A stretch of 64,000 bases of DNA from Flavobacteriales bacterium UBA6693 (GTDB lineage: Bacteria; Bacteroidota; Bacteroidia; Flavobacteriales; Weeksellaceae). The DNA lies in NCBI GenBank assembly GCA_002454815.1, contig DKJL01000006.1, positions 190,843-254,842 of the forward strand, read 5' to 3'. The notes under the pieces were generated by a model. That model ran no database searches, was not told where the DNA came from, and was given only the letters and a program-made list of their open reading frames with translations. Shown here in pieces: positions 1-7,728 of this stretch. The position numbers were made by a program, and so were the translations under genes. The first letter of the stretch is position 1; every line of letters begins with the position of its first letter.

Positions 1-1740
1 TTTCAGATCCAGGAATTTACGCTCGGACAAAACATCCCAACTGCCTTCTCCCCGTATTTTTTTTGCGGCAAGTGTATACAGATCTTTTTCTGCGGGGATA
101 CTCCGGATAAACTGCGCGCGGCTGACCGTAGGTTTCATGGCAAAATCTGCCAGATCGAACTGATTTTTATTGATTTTAATCAAACCCGAAGAAATGCGAT
201 AATACTGAGTATTATAATTTAAAGCACGTGCTGTAAGCTGATAATCCCCGTTGCTGAAAGGAATCTTATCACGGATCGTGCGTTCGTCCATTTCCAGGTT
301 TGCTGCCGTAAGGCGGATATCGCGCATTGCAATCGGTCGGTTTTTCGTAACAATCGTGAGTGCAGGCGCAGTGACGGAAACTTTTTTCACCCGCAGCGGA
401 AATTCGATTCCGGCAAAAGTAGGCCGCTGTTTTTTTTCTTTCGCGCCTGTAATAATTTTAGCGGTAAGGCCCTCTGCCAGCACTTCTTCTACATCAAGTT
501 TTAGTTTATCCTTATTAAATTTCCAGTCGTTGAGGGTCACTTTCAGTTGCTTCACCGCCATATCCAAACTGTTCGCTGAGCCTGAAGTAGATTTTACACT
601 GATTTCTTTTAAACTTAAAGATTTCGGGGTAAGTGAAAGACGCTGTACCGCGACATTCTGCTGGCCGGAGTTGAAATTGAAATTGCTGCCGGCCACCCTG
701 AAATCGTCATAATTAAAAGGAAGACTCCGATTTGCCGTGTCATCATTGATTAAAAATCTGTTGATTTCAACAGAAAGTTTTTCTGCGGAAAAGGTCTCTT
801 TTCCGTCTTTCCGAACCTCCACTTTTGCATCGGTAAGACGCACATTTTCAAGTTCTATATCAGAACCGGAATTCTTTTTTTTGTCATTTTTTTTTGCACC
901 TGTGGTATGAATGATCATGTGCGGCCGCAACACCCGCGCGTCGCTCATGGCCAGCTTTTCTTTTTTGAACTGCAAATCTTTAAAAATAATTTCAGGGGAA
1001 GTAAAATCAAAAAGAACGTTTTTTTTGGGATAAAATCTCCGGAAATTTTTATAGGAAAGCAGTGGTTTAACGACAACATCAAGAATCTTCATCTGGCCGT
1101 TTGTGGTAGTAATTTTTTTCGCCGTATACCGATACAGATTATCTGGACGAAAAAAAAAGTCGGTTCCGCTGATGTCGTAATGATCGAAAACGAAGGGAAG
1201 TTTCTGTTCAACGCTTTTCTCGGTCATCTTCAGGTTTTTCACCTTTAAATTTAAATCATCTACTCCTAAAAACTTTTGGCCGGTATGTTTAAATATATCG
1301 ATAGCACCCTGAGTGATTTCGATATTTTTAAACCCGACCGGATTACGTTCTTTTTTCGTGCGGTCGTCTACGGGCTTTACCAGCACTATATTCAATTTTG
1401 GTTTCACCAACCGCAATGAAGTGGTGGAAATATTTTTTTTCACCAACAGATCGTAAATGCCGAGACGCCCTACTGCCAAAGTATCGACGGTGCCCTGCAA
1501 GCCAATGATGTTGGTATTGTCGGGATTGCTGCTATTAATGGAAAGGCCGGTCGCGACGATATCGCCCGTGTAGACATTAATGTCCAACGTATGATAATTA
1601 ACGATATAATCGGAATTTTTTTTAATTAAATCAGGCAGATTCTTCTTCAACCAGAAATTCAGTCCGAAATTGACAATAAGCACAACAGCCAGGAGGATCG
1701 CCGCGGCAAACAGTAAAAAACGGGTATATTTTCCTTTCAT
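1..1740 (-). CDS. AsmA-like inner-membrane-anchored protein, partial (C-terminus outside window)
   Basis: The reading frame runs open from an ATG at 1740 to base 1, giving 580 codons without a stop, so the gene continues beyond the left edge. The N-terminus is short and basic followed by one hydrophobic segment (about residues 6-25, FLLFAAAILLAVVLIVNFGL). The rest is a long soluble part of repeating beta-rich blocks with recurrent 'L.V..' and 'I....G...I' patterns, many Lys/Asn residues and no catalytic motif. This architecture matches the AsmA/DUF748 class of envelope proteins, which in other bacteria are linked to lipid transport or outer-membrane assembly. The family call rests on architecture only; the function is not determined. 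It is separated by 54 nt from the DUF2797 gene on the same strand. Confidence 0.7.
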   Translation of the reverse strand, partial: MKGKYTRFLLFAAAILLAVVLIVNFGLNFWLKKNLPDLIKKNSDYIVNYHTLDINVYTGDIVATGLSINSSNPDNTNIIGLQGTVDTLAVGRLGIYDLLVKKNISTTSLRLVKPKLNIVLVKPVDDRTKKERNPVGFKNIEITQGAIDIFKHTGQKFLGVDDLNLKVKNLKMTEKSVEQKLPFVFDHYDISGTDFFFRPDNLYRYTAKKITTTNGQMKILDVVVKPLLSYKNFRRFYPKKNVLFDFTSPEIIFKDLQFKKEKLAMSDARVLRPHMIIHTTGAKKNDKKKNSGSDIELENVRLTDAKVEVRKDGKETFSAEKLSVEINRFLINDDTANRSLPFNYDDFRVAGSNFNFNSGQQNVAVQRLSLTPKSLSLKEISVKSTSGSANSLDMAVKQLKVTLNDWKFNKDKLKLDVEEVLAEGLTAKIITGAKEKKQRPTFAGIEFPLRVKKVSVTAPALTIVTKNRPIAMRDIRLTAANLEMDERTIRDKIPFSNGDYQLTARALNYNTQYYRISSGLIKINKNQFDLADFAMKPTVSRAQFIRSIPAEKDLYTLAAKKIRGEGSWDVLSERKFLDLK

Positions 1741-1794
1741 GCAATTCGGACAGTCAATATTATGCCACAAAACATTGGCGCTGTGGCAGCGGCG

Positions 1795-2586
1795 TTATAC
1801 TTCCAACTCCACGACGTAGCCCTCGTGGCCACGGATGTTGATACAGTCTCCATCATCGAACGAAAGATACTGACCTTTGATACCCCGCAGAACGCCTTCG
1901 AAATTCGGTACTTTTTCCAAACCAAAAGATGCGATTTTTTGCGGACGTTCATATGGAAAATCCAATTTAATGACCTTTTCATCATCAGTATAGAAGTTTT
2001 TGTAATCCTCGGGGAAATAGGATTTTATCTTTTCGCGGAAGTCAGCCAGGTCCAGGTCATCTTCATAATCATCTTCCAGCATTTTTCGCCAGTTGGTCTT
2101 GTCCGGAAGATGATCTTTCATTGCCACCTCGATCATGCCAGCTTCGTAGCGGTTGTCGGTTCGCGCAATCGGTAAGGCGAAGGTGGCGCCCTGATCAATC
2201 CAGCGGGTCGGGATTTGTGCTTCGCGTGTAACGCCCACTTTCACGTCGCCGGTATAGGCAAGATAAACAATGTGCGGCACGAGCTGTATGCTTTGTTCTA
2301 CCTCCAGATCGCGTTCTTCAATTCCCAAATGTGCGGTGGAAAGTTCCGGGCGGATAATGGTCCCGCTCGCCCAGGGACTTTCGAAAAAACAGCGGCGGCA
2401 AAAGCCCATGCGGTAGATTTTTTCATCGCTTTGGCAGTGCACACATTCATACCCCAGATGCTTGAGGCGGATCTTCTTACCAATCAGCTGATTCATGTTG
2501 ATAAGGTCGTGCGAAAGATTTAAGTAATACTGAACAGGTTTGCCGTTCTGCGTAGACATTTTCAGCAGCTTGCCGGAGAATTTCAT
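1795..2586 (-). CDS. DUF2797 family protein with Cys4 zinc-finger-like motif
   Basis: This 263-residue protein begins MKFSGKLLKM, typical for DUF2797; an in-frame ATG at 2613 would add nine residues but is less likely. Near the N-terminus (about residues 47-66) there is a CxxC-x13-CxxC arrangement (CVHC...CRRC) that could bind zinc. A central segment reads VYLAYTGDVKVGVTRE followed by RWIDQGA, resembling the GIY-YIG pattern in spacing (Y..Y, then K.G.T, R..QGA). The C-terminus is acidic and ends in a GHEGYVVELEV segment. The biochemical role of DUF2797 is not known to me. It is divergent from the epimerase gene, with about 60 nt between the starts. Confidence 0.8.
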   Translation of the reverse strand: MKFSGKLLKMSTQNGKPVQYYLNLSHDLINMNQLIGKKIRLKHLGYECVHCQSDEKIYRMGFCRRCFFESPWASGTIIRPELSTAHLGIEERDLEVEQSIQLVPHIVYLAYTGDVKVGVTREAQIPTRWIDQGATFALPIARTDNRYEAGMIEVAMKDHLPDKTNWRKMLEDDYEDDLDLADFREKIKSYFPEDYKNFYTDDEKVIKLDFPYERPQKIASFGLEKVPNFEGVLRGIKGQYLSFDDGDCINIRGHEGYVVELEV

Positions 2587-2624
2587 CATCGATATTTCCG
2601 TAAAAATAATCATTTGATTTTAAT

Positions 2625-2632
2625 TAAATTTG
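2625..2632 (+). promoter_or_regulatory. Predicted -7 element for the epimerase gene
   Basis: TAAATTTG matches the Bacteroidota -7 consensus TAnnTTTG. It places the transcript start near 2639, which rules out the upstream TTG codon at 2630 and supports translation from ATG 2651. No good TTG -33 element is seen at the right spacing. Confidence 0.55.
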
Positions 2633-2650
2633 TGTCCTGCAAAACATTTT

Positions 2651-3679
2651 ATGAATTACCTCGTCACGGGCGGCAGCGGCTTTATCGGTTCGCACCTCGT
2701 AGAACACTTGTTGAAAAACGGACATTTTGTCATTAATATTGACAATTTCGATGATTTTTATGATTATAAAATTAAAATCACAAACACTTTAGAATCCGTC
2801 GGAATTTCTACAGAATTTGATTTTGTTGAAAGAGAAAGAGATTTGCAGAAATTGATTTTCAAAACATCTTCACGCCAGTATCAGCTTTATTATCAGGACA
2901 TACGCGATCTTGAAGGCTTGCAAAAAATATTTCAGAAACATAAAATAGATCTGGTTATACATTTGGCTGCACTGGCCGGCGTGCGTCCGTCTATAGAGCG
3001 CCCACTGGATTATGAAGAAGTCAACATCCGCGGCACGATGCATCTTTGGGAACTGGCGAAAAAGTATGAGATTACCAAGTTTTTAGCAGCATCGAGTTCC
3101 AGCGTTTACGGCAATAATGAAAAGGTGCCCTTCAGCGAAACCGACCGCGTGGACGAACCGATTTCACCTTACGCCGCCACGAAAAAATGCACCGAAATAA
3201 TGGGTCATGTTTATCACCATCTTTACGGGATTGATATGATTCAGCTGAGGTTTTTCACCGTCTACGGTCCGCGGCAACGTCCCGATCTGGCGATTCATAA
3301 GTTTACCGATTCTATTGTTTCAGGTGCTGCCATTCCGTTTTATGGCGACGGTACCACCGCCCGGGATTATACTTATATTGATGATATTATCTCGGGAATA
3401 CAAAAATCGATCAACTATTTGGAAGAGAATTCCGGCATTTACGAAATCATTAATTTAGGTGAAAATCAGGTCGTGACACTCAACGAAATGGTACAAACCA
3501 TTGAAGAGTCATTACAACTTACGGCCGAGAGAAACTGCTTGCCCATGCAGCCGGGCGACGTCCTGAAAACCAATGCAGACTTAACCAAGGCGCGATCGAT
3601 GATCGGCTACCAACCGGACACAAAATTCCAAAATGGCATAAAAAAGTTTGTGGAATGGTTTTTGAAAAAAGGATCCTGA
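2651..3679 (+). CDS. NAD-dependent nucleotide-sugar epimerase (UDP-glucuronate/UDP-glucose 4-epimerase type)
   Basis: This 342-residue protein belongs to the extended short-chain dehydrogenase family. The N-terminal Rossmann motif GGSGFIGSH binds NAD; SSSSVYG provides the catalytic Ser and YAATKK the Tyr-x3-Lys pair. RFFTVYGPRQRPDLAIHKF and the DGTTARDYTYIDD segment are typical of UDP-glucuronate 4-epimerases and related GalE-like enzymes. The substrate is probably a UDP-sugar feeding surface polysaccharide, but the exact sugar cannot be read from the sequence. A stretch around residues 40-85 (TNTLESVGIS through SSRQYQLYYQD) is longer than in minimal GalE. The ATG at 2651 is preferred because a TTG start at 2630 would lie inside the predicted promoter. 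It appears to be a single-gene unit. Confidence 0.85.
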   Translation: MNYLVTGGSGFIGSHLVEHLLKNGHFVINIDNFDDFYDYKIKITNTLESVGISTEFDFVERERDLQKLIFKTSSRQYQLYYQDIRDLEGLQKIFQKHKIDLVIHLAALAGVRPSIERPLDYEEVNIRGTMHLWELAKKYEITKFLAASSSSVYGNNEKVPFSETDRVDEPISPYAATKKCTEIMGHVYHHLYGIDMIQLRFFTVYGPRQRPDLAIHKFTDSIVSGAAIPFYGDGTTARDYTYIDDIISGIQKSINYLEENSGIYEIINLGENQVVTLNEMVQTIEESLQLTAERNCLPMQPGDVLKTNADLTKARSMIGYQPDTKFQNGIKKFVEWFLKKGS

Positions 3680-3729
3680 AAAAAAAGTAAATTAATAATC
3701 AAGATTGTTGAAAATCAGGGACAAAAACA

Positions 3730-3759
3730 TTTGTTATGTCACCGATTTTTATACTTTTG
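3730..3759 (+). promoter_or_regulatory. Promoter of the DUF2795-secA unit
   Basis: TTTG at 3730-3733, then 18 nt, then TACTTTTG at 3752-3759. Both boxes fit the Bacteroidota sigma-ABfr consensus (TTG / TAnnTTTG). The ATG of the DUF2795 gene is 17 nt downstream, a short leader. Confidence 0.7.
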
Positions 3760-3775
3760 CAAAAAATAATATCAT

Positions 3776-3997
3776 ATGTACTGGACATTAGAACTGGCTT
3801 CCTATCTTAGTGATGCTCCCTGGCCGATGACGAAGGCAGAACTCATCGATTATGCCATCCGAACCGGGGCACCGATGGAGGTAGTAGAAAACCTTCAGGC
3901 CATTGAGGATGAAGGCGAAATCTACGAATCCATTGAGGAGGTATGGAGCGATTATCCTACCGATGAAGATTTCCTCTGGAACGAAGACGAATATTAA
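3776..3997 (+). CDS. DUF2795 family small acidic protein
   Basis: A 73-residue protein with an N-terminal helix pair (YWTLELASYLSDAPWPMTKA then LIDYAIRTG) followed by ENLQAIEDEGEIYESIEEVW and a very acidic tail. This is the DUF2795 pattern, seen in many bacteria as a small helical domain of unknown function. It is the first gene of a unit whose second gene is secA (110 nt downstream, no terminator between). The pairing suggests a role connected with secretion or with secA expression, but that is inference only. Confidence 0.85.
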   Translation: MYWTLELASYLSDAPWPMTKAELIDYAIRTGAPMEVVENLQAIEDEGEIYESIEEVWSDYPTDEDFLWNEDEY

Positions 3998-4107
3998 CAT
4001 TAGGCCGATCGTCGCCCGACCATCGGCATCTTCTATTTTTAGAAAAATTCTAAATTTCAACATTAAAATGGCGGAGTGTAGTTTACAGGACGCCGCAAGC
4101 AAGCAGT

Positions 4108-7100
4108 ATGGGTTTTATAGATAAAGTTCTTAAAGGTTTTCTGGGTGATAAAAATGCAACTGACCTCAAAGACGTACGAAAAGTTGTTGTAAAAATAAAA
4201 GCGGCAGAGCCGGCAATTCAGGAATTAACCGATGACGGACTGCGCGAGAAAACGGCTGAGTTTAAAGAAAAATTAAAACTGGCCACGGCCGAACTTACGG
4301 CCCAAATTGAGCAGACCCAGGAACAGATCAAGAATTCCCTGAATATCGATGAGAAAGAAGCCCTCTTTAATAAAGTAGAAACCCTAAAAAAGGACTCCTA
4401 CCAGATTGAAGAAAAAGTACTTGCAGAAATACTTCCCGAAGCTTTTGCTTTGATTAAAGAAACTTCTCGCCGCTTGGCCCAAAACGGAGAAATCCGGGTG
4501 ACGGCCACCGAACTGGACCGTCAGTTGGCGGCTACAAGAGATTTCGTTGTTCTTGAAGGCGACACTGCCGTCTGGAAAAACGAATGGGACGCTGCCGGAA
4601 CTCCGATCAAATGGGATATGGTACACTACGATGTACAGTTCATCGGGGGTGTTGTACTGCACAACGGTAAGATTGCCGAGATGGCCACCGGCGAAGGTAA
4701 AACTCTTGTCGGCACACTGCCTATTTATCTCAACGCTTTGCCGGGACGCGGCGTACACGTAGTAACGGTGAATGATTACCTCGCCAAACGAGACTCCGCC
4801 TGGATGGGCCCGCTGTATCAATTCCATGGGCTGACGATTGATTGTATTGACCTGCACCAGCCGAATTCTGATTCGCGCCGCCGCGCCTACCAGTCCAGCA
4901 TTACGTACGGAACCAATAATGAATTCGGATTCGATTATCTGCGCGACAATATGGTGACTTCACCTTCTGAACTGGTTCAGGGTGAACTTAATTTCGCGAT
5001 TGTCGATGAGGTAGACTCCGTGCTGGTGGACGACGCAAGAACACCATTGATTATCTCCGGTCCCGTGCCGCAAGGCGATCGACAGGAGTTCGATGTGCTG
5101 AAACCTTCCGTGGACCGCATCGTTGAAATTCAGAAAAAAACAGTTTCCGCTATTTTTAATGAAGCCAAAAAACTCATTAACAACGGGAATACCAAAGAAG
5201 GCGGTTTCAAACTGCTGCAGGCTTACCGTGGATTACCAAAAAACCGCCAGCTGATTAAATATCTCTCCGAAAGCGGACACAAATCTTTGCTGCAGAAGGT
5301 GGAGGGACAATATATGCAGGACAACAACCGCGATATGCCACAAGTAGACAAAGACCTCTACTTCGTAATTGACGAGAAAAATAATCAGATTGACCTTACC
5401 GATAAAGGCGTAGAATATATGTCTGCCGGAAATGAAGACAAAGACTTCTTCGTTTTAAATGATATCGGAACTGAAATTGCCGAGGTTGAAGCTAAAAATT
5501 TAAGCAAAGAAGAAGAATTCGAGGCCAAAGAAAAACTTTTCAGCGATTTTGCGGTAAAATCTGAGCGCATCCACACTTTAAATCAACTTCTTAAAGCGTA
5601 TACACTGTTTGAGAAAGATGATGAGTACGTGGTTATCGATGGTGAAGTAAAAATTGTGGACGAGCAAACCGGCCGTATTATGGAAGGCCGACGCTATTCT
5701 GACGGACTGCACCAAGCGATCGAAGCCAAAGAAAATGTAAAGATCGAAGCGGCTACGCAAACTTTTGCTACCGTGACGCTGCAGAACTATTTCCGTATGT
5801 ACAACAAACTTGCGGGGATGACGGGTACGGCAGAAACTGAAGCCGGCGAGCTCTGGGAAATTTACAAACTCGATGTTGTAGTGATCCCAACCAACCGCCC
5901 TATTCAGCGTGATGACAAACAGGATCTTGTTTATAAAACCAACCGTGAAAAATACAACGCTGTCATCGAGGAAATAGAACGGCTGACCGCTGCCGGAAGA
6001 CCGGTTTTGGTGGGAACGACTTCGGTAGAAATCTCGCAACTATTATCCAGAGCTTTACAGCTTAGAAAAATTCAGCACAACGTACTGAACGCGAAACTGC
6101 ACGCCAGAGAAGCAGAAATTGTAGCGATGGCCGGAGGCCCCGGCGTCGTAACCATTGCCACCAACATGGCGGGCCGTGGTACGGATATCAAATTGCAGGG
6201 AGAAGTAAAGAAAAATGGTGGTTTGGCCATCATCGGTACAGAACGACATGATTCGCGACGTGTGGACCGACAGTTGAGAGGTCGTGCCGGACGACAGGGA
6301 GATCCCGGAAGTTCGCAGTTCTATGTTTCCCTTGAAGATAACCTGATGCGTCTTTTCGGTTCGGAAAGAATCGCCAAGATGATGGATAAAATGGGGCACA
6401 AGGAAGGCGAAGTGATTCAGCACTCCATGATCTCCAAATCCATCGAGAGAGCACAGAAAAAAGTAGAGGAAAACAACTTCGGTATCCGAAAAAGATTGCT
6501 GGAGTATGACGACGTGATGAACAAGCAGCGCGACGTCATCTACAAGCGACGCAAGAACGCATTGTTTGGCGACCACCTGAAATACGATATTTCCAACATG
6601 ATTTTCGATGTTTCGCAATCGATTGTGAGCCAGGGAAAAATCAACGGAAACTACAAAGATTTCGAATTTGAAGTCATTAAATATTTCACCATGGAGGCAC
6701 CGTTCTCCGAGAATGATTTTAAAACCAAGCAAGTTCCGGAACTGACGAACATGCTCTTCAAAGCAGCTTCCGAGGATTATGAAATGAAGCTGAACCTGCT
6801 GAAAGAAAAATCGTTCCCAATCATTGAAAACGTCTTCCAGAACCAAGGTTCCATGTTCAAAATGATCCAGGTACCTTTCACGGACGGCATCAAGACGATG
6901 ACCATCGTCACCGACTTGCAGCAAGCTTTTGAAACGCAGTGTGATTCATTAATCAACGATTTCGAAAAGAACATTTCGCTGGCTATCATCGATGAAAACT
7001 GGAAATTACACCTGAGAGAAATGGATGATTTAAGACGTTCTTCCCAAGGTGCGGTGTACGAACAAAAAGATCCATTGGTCATCTACAAGCAGGAATCTTT

Positions 7101-7179
7101 TTACCTCTTCACCGAAATGGTGGAAAAGATCAATAAGGAGATCGTATCGTTCTTGTATAAGGGAGAGATTCCGGCGTAA
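4108..7179 (+). CDS. secA: Preprotein translocase ATPase SecA
   Basis: A 1023-residue SecA that drives Sec-dependent export through SecYEG at the inner membrane. Motifs seen: Walker A ATGEGKT at about residues 193-199, Walker B/DEAD-like DEVDS at about 300-304, the GTTSVE motif, ATNMAGRGTDIKL and RQLRGRAGRQGDPG of the second nucleotide-binding fold. The N-terminal region has an inserted coiled-coil-like stretch (about residues 50-110), as in other Bacteroidota. The protein ends FLYKGEIPA and lacks the C-terminal CxCxSGx8CH/C zinc-binding tail present in many SecA proteins. The last 50 codons are repeated at 12679-12831 with only synonymous differences, marking an insertion downstream of this gene. 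Expected to be essential. Confidence 0.97.
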   Translation: MGFIDKVLKGFLGDKNATDLKDVRKVVVKIKAAEPAIQELTDDGLREKTAEFKEKLKLATAELTAQIEQTQEQIKNSLNIDEKEALFNKVETLKKDSYQIEEKVLAEILPEAFALIKETSRRLAQNGEIRVTATELDRQLAATRDFVVLEGDTAVWKNEWDAAGTPIKWDMVHYDVQFIGGVVLHNGKIAEMATGEGKTLVGTLPIYLNALPGRGVHVVTVNDYLAKRDSAWMGPLYQFHGLTIDCIDLHQPNSDSRRRAYQSSITYGTNNEFGFDYLRDNMVTSPSELVQGELNFAIVDEVDSVLVDDARTPLIISGPVPQGDRQEFDVLKPSVDRIVEIQKKTVSAIFNEAKKLINNGNTKEGGFKLLQAYRGLPKNRQLIKYLSESGHKSLLQKVEGQYMQDNNRDMPQVDKDLYFVIDEKNNQIDLTDKGVEYMSAGNEDKDFFVLNDIGTEIAEVEAKNLSKEEEFEAKEKLFSDFAVKSERIHTLNQLLKAYTLFEKDDEYVVIDGEVKIVDEQTGRIMEGRRYSDGLHQAIEAKENVKIEAATQTFATVTLQNYFRMYNKLAGMTGTAETEAGELWEIYKLDVVVIPTNRPIQRDDKQDLVYKTNREKYNAVIEEIERLTAAGRPVLVGTTSVEISQLLSRALQLRKIQHNVLNAKLHAREAEIVAMAGGPGVVTIATNMAGRGTDIKLQGEVKKNGGLAIIGTERHDSRRVDRQLRGRAGRQGDPGSSQFYVSLEDNLMRLFGSERIAKMMDKMGHKEGEVIQHSMISKSIERAQKKVEENNFGIRKRLLEYDDVMNKQRDVIYKRRKNALFGDHLKYDISNMIFDVSQSIVSQGKINGNYKDFEFEVIKYFTMEAPFSENDFKTKQVPELTNMLFKAASEDYEMKLNLLKEKSFPIIENVFQNQGSMFKMIQVPFTDGIKTMTIVTDLQQAFETQCDSLINDFEKNISLAIIDENWKLHLREMDDLRRSSQGAVYEQKDPLVIYKQESFYLFTEMVEKINKEIVSFLYKGEIPA

Positions 7180-7235
7180 GAACAACAGTTATACTTTTAA
7201 TACAAACTTCTTCGGCATGGCTGGAGAAGTTTTTT
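7027..7235 (+). repeat. Left copy of the secA-3' direct repeat
   Basis: Covers the last 51 codons of secA (7027-7179) plus the downstream terminator. The partner copy is at 12679-12888. Over the coding part there are 15 single-base differences, all synonymous; 14 fall in the first 26 codons and only one in the last 25. Spacers after the stop codons differ more, but both copies keep the same terminator hairpin. Confidence 0.9.
7204..7235 (+). terminator. Rho-independent terminator of secA
   Basis: Stem AAACTTCT/AGAAGTTT around an inner TCGGCATGGCTGG loop, followed by seven T. The same hairpin recurs at 12856-12887 after the secA remnant. Confidence 0.8.
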
Positions 7236-7249
7236 TAAAAATATTCACC

Positions 7250-7411
7250 TAATCATAAATTATTTATTGCAATTTTCACCTAAGACTTAAGATCAGCAGT
7301 ATACATTATTGTTTTACTACCCTGTTCACATTACATGTCCTTTATTATTACGTTTTGTCTGCAGTCTTTACGCCTTGCACAATAATTTTAAAACAAAAGT
7401 AAATAAAACTT
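7250..7411. other. Non-coding AT-rich stretch upstream of the island promoter
   Basis: No ORF, hairpin or repeat that I can support is seen between the secA terminator and the island promoter. Confidence 0.5.
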
Positions 7412-7440
7412 TTGTAGATTAAAACTTTTTAATATGTTTG
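7412..7440 (+). promoter_or_regulatory. Promoter of the bacteriocin-like precursor gene
   Basis: TTG at 7412-7414, 18 nt, TATGTTTG at 7433-7440 (fits TAnnTTTG). The predicted transcript start is near 7447, about 30 nt before the precursor ATG at 7477. It overlaps the start of a longer out-of-frame ORF (7434), which argues against that ORF being translated. Confidence 0.65.
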
Positions 7441-7476
7441 TAACACAACCAAATATTAATTCCAAATTCAAAAATT

Positions 7477-7674
7477 ATGAAAAAATTAGATGTGGTGCAA
7501 ATGGAAAAACTCAATGGCAGCTGGGATTGGGGAAGATGCATAGGAGGCGCAAGTGGTGCGGCTATCTTGGTCACTCAAACTGGCGTAGTAGGCGCGGCGA
7601 CTGCTGTTTCTGGTTGGGGAGGCCTTGCTGTACTTGCTGTAGCTGGCGCGGTCGGATGTGTAGGAGCTTCGTAA
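7477..7674 (+). CDS. Bacteriocin-like secreted peptide precursor with Gly-Ser leader
   Basis: A 65-residue peptide. Residues 1-15 (MKKLDVVQMEKLNGS) look like a double-glycine-type leader: charged start, spaced hydrophobics at L4, V7, M9 and L12, and a small-residue pair G14-S15 at the expected cut site. The predicted core is 50 residues, rich in Gly and Ala, strongly hydrophobic, with aromatic residues W16, W18 and W47 and exactly two cysteines (C21 and C61). This resembles class II bacteriocins, including circular/cerein-like hydrophobic types, although I cannot assign a named family. A C39-peptidase exporter and a CxxC thioredoxin-like protein are in the same cluster, consistent with cleavage after G14-S15 and a possible C21-C61 disulfide. 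Antibacterial activity is inferred. Confidence 0.75.
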   Translation: MKKLDVVQMEKLNGSWDWGRCIGGASGAAILVTQTGVVGAATAVSGWGGLAVLAVAGAVGCVGAS

Positions 7675-7695
7675 TTTGAAAACAGTAACTAAACT

Positions 7696-7727
7696 GGGTG
7701 TGAATTTCGAAATTCGCACCCATTTTT
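7696..7727 (+). terminator. Intrinsic terminator/attenuator after the precursor gene
   Basis: Near-perfect inverted repeat 7696-7721 (GGGTGTGAATTT / AAATTCGCACCC, one G-T pair) followed by A and five T, ending one base before the next ATG at 7729. It should let the short precursor mRNA be made in excess, with only read-through reaching the transporter genes, unless those have their own start that I cannot see. Confidence 0.8.
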
Positions 7728-7728
7728 C

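Noticed and set aside
251..1248. Two plus-strand ORFs (251-712, 907-1248)
   Set aside because: They lie opposite the open AsmA-like frame that runs from 1740 to the left edge; their products are compositionally odd.
6055..6924. Long minus-strand ORF of 289 codons in secA
   Set aside because: Antisense shadow of a strongly conserved gene; no recognisable domain.
7434..7679. 81-codon ORF overlapping the bacteriocin precursor in another frame
   Set aside because: Its ATG lies inside the predicted -7 box (7433-7440), and the basic Arg/Cys-rich product has no features; the 7477 frame has a clear leader peptide.
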